From contig NZ_PEGG01000033.1 in assembly GCF_002737765.1 (NCBI RefSeq), forward strand, positions 1 through 19,574: a DNA stretch of 19,574 nucleotides. Direction: 5' to 3'. A program made the translations under genes and the position numbers. Shown here piece after piece: positions 8,127 through 18,094 of this stretch (within the stretch, counting starts at the first letter, position 1; every line of letters begins with the position of its first letter). Source of the DNA: Caulobacter sp. B11 (GTDB lineage: Bacteria > Pseudomonadota > Alphaproteobacteria > Caulobacterales > Caulobacteraceae). The notes below the pieces were generated by a model. The model was not told where the DNA came from. It made no database searches and was given only the letters and a program-made list of their open reading frames with translations.

Positions 8127-9403
8127 TCAGACGAGCAAGGTCAGGGGTTCTTCGATCAAGGGCTTGAAGGCCGCCAGGAAGCGCGCGCCGATCGCGCCGT
8201 CGACCACGCGGTGATCGCAGGTCAGGGTCACGGTCATGACGGTGGCCACGGCCAGCTGGCCGTTCTTGACCACGGCCCGCTGCTCGCCCGCGCCGACGCT
8301 CATGATCGCGCCCTGCGGCTCGTTGATGATCGAGGCGAAGGCCTTGATGCCGAACATGCCGAGGTTGGAGACCGAGAAGGTGCCGCCCTGGAATTCCTCG
8401 GGCTTGAGCTTCTTGGCCTTGGCGCGGGCGGCCAGGTCCTTCACCTCGGCCGAGATCTGGGCCAGGCCCTTGGTCTCGGCGGCGCGAACGATCGGGGTGA
8501 TCAGGCCGCCGTCAATGGCCACGGCCACGGCGATGTCGGCATGCTTGTGCATGGCGATGCCTTCGGGCGTGTAGGAGGCGTTGGCCTCCGGCACGCGCTT
8601 GAGGGCCACGGCCACGGCCTTGATGATGATGTCATTGACCGACACCTTCACGCCCTGGCTTTCCAGCAGGCTGTTGATCTTGCCGCGCGCCGCCAGCAGG
8701 CCGTCGATCTCGAGATCGATGGTCAGGGGGAAATGCGGCACGTCGCGGAAGCTGTCGGTCAGGCGGCGGGCGATGGTCTTGCGCATGCCATCCAGCGGAA
8801 TCAGATCGTAGGAGCCGGCGGGGATGCCCATCTGCTCGAGCGACAAGACCTGGCGCGGAGCCGTGGCGACCGACGCTGAGGCGACGGCGGCGGCCTTGGC
8901 CGGCGCGGCGTCGCCCTTGCCTGCGGCCTCGATGTCGGCCTTGACCACCCGGCCGTGGGGCCAGTGCCCTTGACCGACTTCAGGTCCAGGCCGGCGGCCT
9001 GGGCCAGACGGCGCGCCAGGGGCGAGGCGAAAACCCTGTCGCCAGCAGAGGCGGCCAAGGCGACTGGCGCCGCAATGGCGGGCGCGGCCTGGACCGGCGC
9101 GGCGGGCGTCGGCGCAGCTTGGGCGGCGGGGGCCTTCGCCGGCGGCGGCGCCGGGCTGTCGCCCTCGCCCGCCAGCTTGGCGATCAGGGCGTTGACCTTG
9201 ACGTTCTCAGTGCCGGCCTCGACCAGGATGGCCTCGACCACGCCTTCGTCGACGGCCTCGACTTCCATCGTCGCCTTGTCAGTCTCGATCTCGGCGATCA
9301 CGTCGCCGGCCTTGACGGTGTCGCCCACCTTCACGTGCCACTTGGCGAGGGTCCCCTCCTCCATGGTGGGCGACAGGGCGGGCATCAGGATGTCGATCGA
9401 CAT
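8127..9403 (-). CDS. pdhC: Dihydrolipoyllysine-residue acetyltransferase (PDH E2), interrupted by an apparent 1-base deletion
   Basis: E2 forms the PDH core and transfers acetyl groups from lipoyl arms to CoA. ATG 9403 starts a single lipoyl domain (about 1-76) with the lipoylated lysine K43 in [11 protein letters not shown]. An Ala/Pro-rich linker, a peripheral-subunit-binding domain ([25 protein letters not shown]) and the catalytic domain follow. The active-site His398 and Asp402 are in TCDHRVVDG. The frame breaks in the binding domain after GTGP. Adding one G to GGGG at 8957-8960 restores [12 protein letters not shown] and gives about 425 aa. This is probably a sequencing error. GAGGA at 9413-9417 is a good ribosome-binding site that overlaps the stop of the small ORF upstream. 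Confidence 0.93.
9180..9403 (-). repeat. Lipoyl-domain direct repeat, copy in pdhC
   Basis: These 224 bases, coding for the lipoyl domain of PdhC, are closely similar to 10694-10916 in pdhB, with long identical stretches around the lipoyl-lysine region. The pdhB copy is exactly one base shorter, which matches the frameshift there. Confidence 0.85.
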
Positions 9404-9415
9404 TGAGTGTCTTCC

Positions 9416-9565
9416 TCAAGCGTTCGGGACGTAGTCGGCCGGGCCGTCGTCCGCTCGATCTCGCGCCGGGGCGAGGTTTTGGTCTTGGCCGAAGTCGGAA
9501 CGGCTCACGGCCGACAGGTATGCAGCGATCAACGCCGTCCCGCCAGACATGAGCCGCGCCGTCAT
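9416..9565 (-). CDS. Small unrecognised ORF inside the pdh operon, coupled to pdhB and pdhC
   Basis: A 49-codon ORF fills the gap between pdhB and pdhC. Its ATG (9565-9563) overlaps the pdhB stop as TGATG, a typical arrangement for translational coupling. Its TGA (9418-9416) overlaps the GAGGA ribosome-binding site of pdhC. The product begins [21 protein letters not shown] and ends ADDGPADYVPNA. It has a short moderately hydrophobic head (about residues 5-20) and an acidic, polar tail, and no motif I recognise. An alternative ATG at 9550 would give 44 aa. AAGAAGG lies upstream within the pdhB end. The tight fit at both ends argues for translation; the peptide's role, if any, is unknown. Confidence 0.55.
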   Translation of the reverse strand: MTARLMSGGTALIAAYLSAVSRSDFGQDQNLAPARDRADDGPADYVPNA

Positions 9566-10916
9566 CAGCGGTAGCAGACCTTCTTGGCCGCCGTGACGAT
9601 CTTGTCGACCGACGGCAGCGAGAGGGCTTCCAGATTGGCCGCATAGGGCAGCGGCACGTCTTCCTGGTGAACCCGAAGCGGCGGGGCGTCCAGATAGTCG
9701 AAGCCGTGCTCGGTGATACGGGCGACGATCTCGGCGCCGACGCCCATCGGGCCCCAGCCTTCCTCGGCCGTCACGAGACGATTGGTCTTCTTGACGCTTT
9801 CCAGGATCGTGGCGTGGTCCATCGGGCGAATGGTCCGCAGATCGACGACCTCGGCGGAGATGCCGTCCTTGGCCAGTTCCTCGGCGGCCTTGAGGCAGAA
9901 GCCGACCATGCGGCTGTAGGCCACCAGGGTGACGTCCGTGCCTTCGCGGCGGACCTTGGCCTTGCCGATCGGCACGACGTAGTCCTCGACGTCCGGGATA
10001 TCGAACTCGATGCCGTACATCATCTCGTGCTCGAGGAAGACGATCGGGTTCGGGTCGCGGATCGCGGCCTTCAGCAAACCCTTGGCGTCGGCCGCGTCAT
10101 AGGGCGCAATGACCTTCAGGCCGGGAACATTGCCGTACCAGGCCGCGTAGTCCTGGCTGTGCTGGGCCCCGACGCGGCTGGCCGCGCCGTTGGGACCGCG
10201 GAACACGATCGACGACTTGATCTGGCCGCCGGACATGTAGAGCGTCTTGGCGGCCGAGTTGATGATGTGGTCGATCGCCTGCATGGCGAAGTTCCAGGTC
10301 ATGAACTCGACGATCGGCTTCAGACCGGCCATCGCCGCCCCGACGCCCATGCCGGCGAAGCCGTGCTCGGTGATCGGGGTGTCGATGACGCGCCTGGCGC
10401 CGAACTCCTGCAGCAGGTCGCGGCTGACCTTGTAGGCGCCCTGGTACTGGGCGACTTCCTCGCCCATCAGGAACACGCGGTCGTCGCGACGCATCTCTTC
10501 GGCCATGGCGTCGCGCAGGGCGTCGCGCACGGTGATCTTCTTCATCGGCGTGCCGGCCGGGATCTCCGGGTCAGCGAAGCTCGAGGCGGCGGCGATCGGC
10601 TCGGCTGTCGCAACAACCGGCGCGCCCGCGGCCGCCGCTTGCGCGACGGGCGCGGGCGCTGACGCCGCGGCGCCGGCCTCACCCGCCAGGCGGGCGATCG
10701 GGGTGTTGACCTTGACGCTCTCGGAACCGGCGGCGATCAGGATCGCCTCGATCACGCCTTCGTCGACGGCCTCGACCTCCATGGTCGCCTTGTCGGTCTC
10801 GATCTCGGCGATCACGTCGCCGGCCTTGACGGTGTCGCCTTCCTTGACCAGCCATTTGGCCAGGGTGCCCTCTTCCATGGTCGGCGAGAGGCGGGCATGA
10901 GGATGTCCAGGCTCAC
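9565..10916 (-). CDS. pdhB: Pyruvate dehydrogenase E1 component, beta subunit with N-terminal lipoyl domain; interrupted by an apparent 1-base deletion
   Basis: With PdhA it decarboxylates pyruvate using thiamine diphosphate. GTG 10916 overlaps the pdhA TGA as GTGA. The protein begins MSLDILMP, then loses frame. Adding one G to the GG at 10890-10891 restores [14 protein letters not shown]. The result is about 450 aa: lipoyl domain (1-76, K43 in [11 protein letters not shown]), Ala-rich linker (about 80-125), a transketolase-type pyrimidine-binding domain starting at [17 protein letters not shown] and including [15 protein letters not shown], and a C-terminal transketolase domain ([14 protein letters not shown]). 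A lipoyl domain on E1-beta is known from alphaproteobacteria. The paralogous stretch in pdhC has the missing base, so an error in this sequence is likely. It ends at TGATG, shared with the small ORF. Confidence 0.95.
10694..10916 (-). repeat. Lipoyl-domain direct repeat, copy in pdhB
   Basis: This is the counterpart of 9180-9403. It is 223 bases instead of 224; the length difference falls at GAGAGGCGGGC here versus GACAGGGCGGGC in pdhC. Confidence 0.85.
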
Positions 10917-11944
10917 TGGGCGGCCTCCAGATAGACGTCGGTATAGAGTTCGGACGGGTCCGGCTCGGGGCTGGTGCGGGCGAACTCGGCGGCCTCGGAG
11001 ACGATGCGCTTGACCTCGGCGTCAATGCCCTTGAGGTCGTCCTCGGTGACGCCGGCCTCGGCCAGACGCTCCTTCAGATGGTCGATCGGATCGCGGGTCT
11101 TCTTGACCTCGTCGACCTCGTCCTTGGTCCGGTACTTGGCCGGGTCGGACATCGAGTGACCGCGATAGCGATAGGTCTTCATTTCGAGAATGTAGGGGCC
11201 CTGGCCCGTGCGGGCGTGCTCACTGGCGCGGGCGCCGGCTTCACGCACCGCCACCACATCCATGCCGTCGACTTCCTCGCCCGGGATCCGGAACGACGTT
11301 CCGCGCTTGTGGAAAGCGGTTTCCGAGGCCGAGCGCTCGACGCTGGTGCCCATGGCGTACTGGTTGTTCTCGATCACGTACACGACCGGCAGCTTCCACA
11401 GCTGGGCCATGTTGAAGCTCTCATAGACCTGGCCCTGATTGGCCGCGCCGTCGCCGAAATAGGCGTAGGAGACGTTGCCATTGCCCTTGTAGTGGTTGGC
11501 GAGCGCCAGCCCGGTGCCGAGCGCCACCTGGGCGCCCACGATGCCGTGGCCGCCATAGAAGCCGGTGGCGATGTCGAACATGTGCATCGAACCGCCCTTG
11601 CCCTTGGAGGAGCCGCCGGCCCGGCCCGTGAGCTCGGCCATGACTTCCTTGGGATCCATGCCCGCCGCCAGCATGTGGCCGTGGTCACGATAGCCGGTGA
11701 TGATCTGGTCGCCCTTGTGCTGGATCGACTGCATGCCGACCGCGATGGCTTCCTGGCCGATATAGAGGTGGCAGAACCCGCCGATCAGACCCATGCCGTA
11801 CAACTGCCCGGCGCGCTCCTCGAAGCGGCGGATCAGCAGCATGTCCTGATAGAATTTGAGAAGCTCTTCCTTGCCAACGACGTCGTTGACACCGGTGTCT
11901 GACGCCTTCCCCGAGGAGGCTTCACCCTTGCGCGTTCGCGCCAT
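10913..11944 (-). CDS. pdhA: Pyruvate dehydrogenase E1 component, alpha subunit
   Basis: This is the thiamine-diphosphate-binding half of E1, 343 aa and intact. The Mg-ThDP motif runs from GDGAANQG (164-171) to NN at 193-194 in [12 protein letters not shown]. Other conserved blocks are [39 protein letters not shown], and the ordered-loop segment [13 protein letters not shown] (259-271), which is the phosphorylation-site region in mitochondrial enzymes; no kinase is visible here. The N-terminus (about 1-22) is a charged, variable tail. ATG 11944 is preceded by AGGGAGAG at about 7 bases. It is the first gene of the pdh block, so the main promoter should lie in 11945-12106, where I see no convincing -35/-10 pair. 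Its stop overlaps pdhB. Confidence 0.97.
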   Translation of the reverse strand: MARTRKGEASSGKASDTGVNDVVGKEELLKFYQDMLLIRRFEERAGQLYGMGLIGGFCHLYIGQEAIAVGMQSIQHKGDQIITGYRDHGHMLAAGMDPKEVMAELTGRAGGSSKGKGGSMHMFDIATGFYGGHGIVGAQVALGTGLALANHYKGNGNVSYAYFGDGAANQGQVYESFNMAQLWKLPVVYVIENNQYAMGTSVERSASETAFHKRGTSFRIPGEEVDGMDVVAVREAGARASEHARTGQGPYILEMKTYRYRGHSMSDPAKYRTKDEVDEVKKTRDPIDHLKERLAEAGVTEDDLKGIDAEVKRIVSEAAEFARTSPEPDPSELYTDVYLEAAQ

Positions 11945-12106
11945 TAAACTCTCCCTGGCCCATCATGTTCGCGGACTCCATTCCAGAGCAATCGACCCTG
12001 AGGCCGGTTGGCTCCGCTAAGGAACGCTTATGTGCACGTCCAGATCAATCCACGGGATAACCGCGCCTCGACCACGCCAGTCTTACCGTTGAAACTTCGT
12101 GCCGAC

Positions 12107-12403
12107 CTAGCGTTCGGTGCGGATCACGTAGTCCTTCGGATCGGCATAGCCCAGGAGCGAACGCGCGCGTTCTTCCAGGAGGTCCGCCGACAAACTGCCG
12201 CTGCGTAATAGACGAGCACGGGCCTCCAGGTCCATCCTCTCCGCGCGGATCTTCTTCAATTCCATGGTCTTGGCCGCAAGATCTGCATTGCGCTGCGACG
12301 TCGACAGCAGGCCGCGCTCCCCCGTCAACGCATGGAAAACGAAGTAGGTGATCAGCAAAAGCAGCGCCGCGGTCGGCAGGAAGGGTTGCAGTCGGGCGAA
12401 CAT
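12107..12403 (-). CDS. FtsB/DivIC-like septum formation initiator
   Basis: The 98-residue protein has the layout of bitopic division proteins of the FtsB/DivIC family, which form a coiled-coil complex with FtsL and FtsQ and help activate septal wall synthesis. A single membrane helix is at about 10-26 (TAALLLLITYFVFHAL). It is followed by a charged coiled-coil region (about 36-66, AAKTMELKKIRAERMDLEARARLL) and the family's C-terminal ERARSLLGYADPKDYVI. Location between eno and pdhA, same strand, matches the position of the ftsB-like gene in many alphaproteobacteria, and eno-ftsB adjacency also occurs in gammaproteobacteria. ATG 12403 gives the short cytoplasmic head. A promoter candidate with a CtrA-like site lies upstream. 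Confidence 0.85.
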   Translation of the reverse strand: MFARLQPFLPTAALLLLITYFVFHALTGERGLLSTSQRNADLAAKTMELKKIRAERMDLEARARLLRSGSLSADLLEERARSLLGYADPKDYVIRTER

Positions 12404-12445
12404 CGATGATTCCCAGGAGGGCTCAAGGAGTATGCGACATCGTGC

Positions 12446-12460
12446 TTAACGCGTTCTAAA
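12446..12460 (-). promoter_or_regulatory. Possible CtrA-binding site upstream of the ftsB-like gene
   Basis: On the minus strand TTTA-GAACGCG-TTAA matches the CtrA consensus TTAA-N7-TTAA at 7 of 8 fixed positions. It overlaps the -10 element of the candidate promoter. A GANTC site (12408-12412) lies between it and the start codon. Both are features of cell-cycle-controlled genes in Caulobacter, but one near-match may be chance. Confidence 0.4.
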
Positions 12461-12476
12461 TCGGCGACTTAGTCAA
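12453..12476 (-). promoter_or_regulatory. Possible promoter of the ftsB-like gene
   Basis: The minus strand carries TTGACT (12476-12471), 10 bases, then TTTAGAAC (12460-12453). This fits the Caulobacter housekeeping consensus TTGaCgS / GCtaNAWC in the -35 and in TAnAWC of the -10. It is about 50 bases before ATG 12403. Confidence 0.45.
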
Positions 12477-12622
12477 AAGCCCCGCCCTCCCCGACGAGGA
12501 CGTGATCGGTGCTTTCGCACGAGACGGTTTCACCGGCATCTAGTTAGTGCGTCGCGGCGCCTGTCTCGCGACCGCGAAGCGTGGTTTCAGGCGCAACCAT
12601 CTGGTCTTCCTGACGCTTTTAG

Positions 12623-12647
12623 AAAAAATGTGGTCCGGCCGGGACCA
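12623..12647 (-). terminator. Second intrinsic terminator downstream of eno
   Basis: On the minus strand TGGTCC (12647-12642), loop CGGCC, GGACCA (12636-12631) is followed by CA and six T (12628-12623). It has the form of an intrinsic terminator for leftward transcripts. Confidence 0.7.
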
Positions 12648-12657
12648 AAAACGCGAA

Positions 12658-12690
12658 GGGGCGACGCTCCGAGCCCGGAACGTCGCCCCC
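12658..12690 (-). terminator. First hairpin terminator downstream of eno
   Basis: GGGGCGACG (12658-12666) pairs with CGTCGCCCC (12681-12689) across a 14-base loop, 45 bases after the eno stop. On the minus strand TTCGCGTTTTT follows. Together with the next hairpin it makes a tandem terminator. Confidence 0.7.
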
Positions 12691-12734
12691 TGATCAGGTC
12701 CGGCGCGTCATAGGACGGCCGTTCTTCAGCGGAA

Positions 12735-14074
<1,340 letters not shown>

Positions 14075-14128
14075 CTTGACTTCCCTTCGGGAGGACAACT
14101 GATCCTGCGTCAGAAACTGGAGGACGCC

Positions 14129-14895
14129 ATGCTCATCGTCGAACGTACCGGCCCGATCGCCCTCGTCACCCTCAACCGTCCCGAGGCGATGAACGCGCTC
14201 TCCAAGGCCCTCCGCGCGGCCCTCTATGCCGCGATGGTCGAGCTGGACGCCGATGACGAGGTCAGCGTGGTGATCCTGACCGGCGCGGGCGAGCGCGCCT
14301 TCACCGCCGGCCTGGACCTGAAGGAACTGGGCAGCGACCCCAAGGCGATGAGCGCCGCCAACGCCCAGGGCGGAGAGGCCAATCCCGTTCGGGCCGTCGA
14401 GCTGTGCCGCAAGCCGGTGATCGGCGCTATCAATGGGGTCGCCATCACCGGCGGCTTCGAGCTGGCCCTGGCCTGCGACGTGCTGATCGCGTCGGAGAAC
14501 GCCCGCTTCGCCGACACCCACGCCCGGGTGGGGATCATGCCGGGCTGGGGCCTGTCGCAGAAGCTGTCACGGGTTGTGGCCCCTATCGGGCCAAGGAACT
14601 GTCCCTGACCGGCAATCCTCGACGCAGCGACGGCGGCCGACTGGGGCCTGGTCAACCGGGTCGTTCCCGCCGCGGATCTGTTGCCGACGGCGCTGCGCCT
14701 GGCGGCGGACATGGCCTCGATTCCCGTCGAAACCCTGGCCTTCTACAAGGCGCTGATCGACGAGGGCTACGGCCGCACCCTGCGCAAAGGCCTGGCGCTG
14801 GAGCACGAGCGCTCGAGCGCCCACAACATCACGGTCACGCCCCAATCGGTCGAGGCCCGCCGCGCCCAGATCCAGGCCCGGGACGCGGTCAATAG
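14129..14895 (+). CDS. Enoyl-CoA hydratase/isomerase-family protein (crotonase fold), interrupted by three apparent deletions
   Basis: Crotonase-fold enzymes hydrate or isomerise acyl-CoA thioesters. ATG 14129 has GGAGG at six bases. Conserved blocks are ALVTLNRPEAMNAL, the oxyanion-hole segment GAGERAFTAGLDLKEL, GAINGVAITGGFELALACD and ARFADTHARVGIMPGWGLSQKL. The second acidic residue position of classic hydratases falls in GIMPGWGLSQ, where W replaces the usual acid, so another reaction is possible. The frame breaks three times. One G added at 14578-14579 restores VVGPYRAKELSLTGN. Two T added at T14616 restore a phenylalanine and LDAATAADWGLVNRVV. One G added at 14880-14882 restores IQARGRGQ and the stop at 14893-14895. 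The repaired product is about 256 aa. All are homopolymer shortenings, so errors are more likely than a pseudogene. Confidence 0.88.
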
Positions 14896-14896
14896 G

Positions 14897-15889
14897 TCAG
14901 GCGCTCAACACCGGGGCGTCGAGACCTTGACCGACTCGGAACCGGACATTCTTGCCGCCGAAATCCAGCTCGACCTTGGCGAACAGCTTCAGGACATCGG
15001 CGCCGATCAGCACCGCCGGCTTGTCGTTGAGGTTCCAGAAATTGAAGATATGCAGGTCGGCGAAGATCAGGGGCAGGTTGTCGATCCTCACGGCGCCCAT
15101 CTGGACCTTGCGGACGATCCGGAATTCGCCGGGCGTCAGGTCGCCGGCCGCGCCCATCAATCGCACGGGCATGGACGGCGTGCTCTTGCTGAGCCGCAGG
15201 TTCACAGCCCGCGCAAGGGCGCCGTTGCCGATGCTGCCGCTCGCGCCGGAATCGATGAAAGCCTGGCACCGCACGCCGGCGATCCGGGCGTCAACAATGG
15301 TCAGCCTGCCAAAGCGGGAATCGGCCGACACGGCGATGTCGTGAGGGTTGCGGTAATCAATTCCCCGACTGCCGAAATCCCCCTCGCTGCGCTTGATCTC
15401 CAGGCGCTTGCGCTTGAAATCCATCACGACGTTCTGGCCCTGCAGAATGTCGACGCCCAGCAAGCCGTCCGCCCGCAGGCTTTCGAAGGGCAGCAGCGGC
15501 AGGACGCCGTCCTTCAACACCGTCTCACCAGCCACGACTCGGTCCACCGCCGCCGTTGGCGCCGGTCTGAAGCCGCCAACGCCGTGGACAATGACGTCTG
15601 GCCCCCGCGGGAGGAGCAGGCGATTGGCCAGCTCGACGGAAATTACGCTGCGATCCGCGCCCGTATCGACCACGAAGTCGAACGGACCCTGCCCGTTGAT
15701 CGAGACCTCGACGGTCATGCGATCGGCGTCATCCAGTCCCGCGTCGAGCAGGATGGGCTCGTCCTGAAGCGCGAGGTTGGGGTCTGAGGCGTTGAGGGGG
15801 GGCGCGTGAGCGGTCGTGGTCTGACTGAAGGCCTTTCCGGCCATCCAGGACAGTCCCAAGCCTCCCGCCATGTTTCGGCGTGTGAGCAT
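14897..15889 (-). CDS. Exported retropepsin-like aspartic protease with two DT/SG lobes
   Basis: The 330-residue protein contains two aspartic-protease half sites. The first is D75-T76-G77 in FDFVVDTGADRSVIS, with a later GLLG (about 142-145). The second is D213-S214-G215 in QAFIDSGASGSIG, with a later VLIGADVL. Each lobe thus has the DTG/DSG plus hydrophobic-hydrophobic-Gly signature of retropepsin folds, so one chain could form its own active site, as pepsins do. The N-terminus MLTRRNMAGGLGLSWMAGKAFSQ looks like a twin-arginine export signal (TRRNM, then a short hydrophobic stretch). Bacterial members are largely uncharacterised. GGGAGG lies 10 bases before ATG 15889. A perfect dyad lies upstream (15923-15942). 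It converges on the hydratase gene with one base between stops. Confidence 0.85.
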   Translation of the reverse strand: MLTRRNMAGGLGLSWMAGKAFSQTTTAHAPPLNASDPNLALQDEPILLDAGLDDADRMTVEVSINGQGPFDFVVDTGADRSVISVELANRLLLPRGPDVIVHGVGGFRPAPTAAVDRVVAGETVLKDGVLPLLPFESLRADGLLGVDILQGQNVVMDFKRKRLEIKRSEGDFGSRGIDYRNPHDIAVSADSRFGRLTIVDARIAGVRCQAFIDSGASGSIGNGALARAVNLRLSKSTPSMPVRLMGAAGDLTPGEFRIVRKVQMGAVRIDNLPLIFADLHIFNFWNLNDKPAVLIGADVLKLFAKVELDFGGKNVRFRVGQGLDAPVLSA

Positions 15890-15922
15890 CGGCTATGCCT
15901 CCCTGCACTACCCCTAACACGT

Positions 15923-15942
15923 TTTCGACCCTGCGGTCGAAA
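15923..15942. promoter_or_regulatory. Perfect dyad upstream of the aspartic protease, candidate operator
   Basis: TTTCGACC (15923-15930) and GGTCGAAA (15935-15942) are perfect inverted copies separated by CTGC, 34 bases before the protease ATG. No T-run follows on the minus strand, so a repressor or activator site, or a 5' leader hairpin, is more likely than a terminator. Confidence 0.4.
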
Positions 15943-15990
15943 TGTCCGGACCCTGTCGTTTGGGTCGCGATCGTCCAGGACTGAAGACAA

Positions 15991-16022
15991 GGAAAAGGGC
16001 GGCGGTCTTGCGACCGCCGCCC
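15991..16022 (-). terminator. Rho-independent terminator downstream of rpmF
   Basis: GGGCGGCGGTC (15997-16007) pairs perfectly with GACCGCCGCCC (16012-16022) across TTGC, and is followed on the minus strand by TTTTCC. It lies 45 bases after the rpmF stop. Confidence 0.85.
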
Positions 16023-16066
16023 TTGTTCAGACTGGCGCCCTCCGCCGCGGCGGAGACGGGAAGACC

Positions 16067-16249
16067 TTAGTCTTCCTTGGGGCTCAGGATCTGGCGGCCG
16101 TTATACAGGCCGGTCTTCAGGTCGACATGGTGCGGACGACGCAGTTCGCCCGAGTCCTTGTCCTCGATGAACGAGTTTGCGCCCAGGGCGTGGTGCGACC
16201 GGCGCATGTTCCGGCGAGAAGGCGAAGTTTTTCTTTTGGGAACGGCCAT
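16067..16249 (-). CDS. rpmF: Large ribosomal subunit protein bL32
   Basis: The 60-residue basic protein begins [22 protein letters not shown], the diagnostic N-terminus of bL32, and ends [16 protein letters not shown] as in other alphaproteobacteria. It is a structural protein of the 50S subunit. No cysteines are present, so this is a form without a zinc ribbon. It lies between pyrG and the protease, same strand, with its own terminator. Its promoter should lie in 16250-16365, where I see no clear consensus. Confidence 0.97.
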   Translation of the reverse strand: MAVPKRKTSPSRRNMRRSHHALGANSFIEDKDSGELRRPHHVDLKTGLYNGRQILSPKED

Positions 16250-16275
16250 CGAAGTGACTCTGCGCGCTGAGCGTG

Positions 16276-16315
16276 AAAATTAGAGACGGCGACTCGGGAA
16301 GACCCAGGCCGCCGT
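16276..16315 (-). terminator. Possible terminator downstream of pyrG
   Basis: On the minus strand ACGGCG (16315-16310) can pair with CGCCGT (16291-16286), with an inner GGG/CCC, and the stem is followed by CTCTAATTTT. It sits between pyrG and rpmF. The long interior loop makes it weaker than the other hairpins of the window. Confidence 0.4.
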
Positions 16316-16365
16316 GTGAGGGCGCGCTTATGCCTGAATCTCTTCAGACATGCAACAGCGCCAAT

Positions 16366-18024
<1,659 letters not shown>

Positions 18025-18094
18025 TCAGATTAGCCGTGATTCGTCAGCGTCGGCGAAAAGACCGACATTCATCAACAGGTTTTGGCTCAGGCCC

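Larger units (their letters stand above)
12404..12734. other. Intergenic region between eno and the ftsB-like gene (331 bases)
   Basis: No ORF with coding character is visible. The right half holds two hairpins that should end eno transcription (12658-12690 and 12623-12647). The left half holds a possible promoter for the ftsB-like gene (12453-12476), a CtrA-like sequence (12446-12460) and a GANTC methylation site (GATTC 12408-12412). The stretch from about 12480 to 12620 shows nothing else I can name. Confidence 0.7.

Noticed and set aside
11945..12106. pdhA promoter
   Set aside because: A promoter is expected here, but candidates such as TTGATC on the minus strand lack a -10 at acceptable spacing, so I did not annotate one.
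14896..15787. Continuation of the hydratase frame into the protease region
   Set aside because: The open frame past 14895 exists only because a G is missing at 14880-14882; the sequence beyond it is antisense to the protease and has no crotonase similarity.
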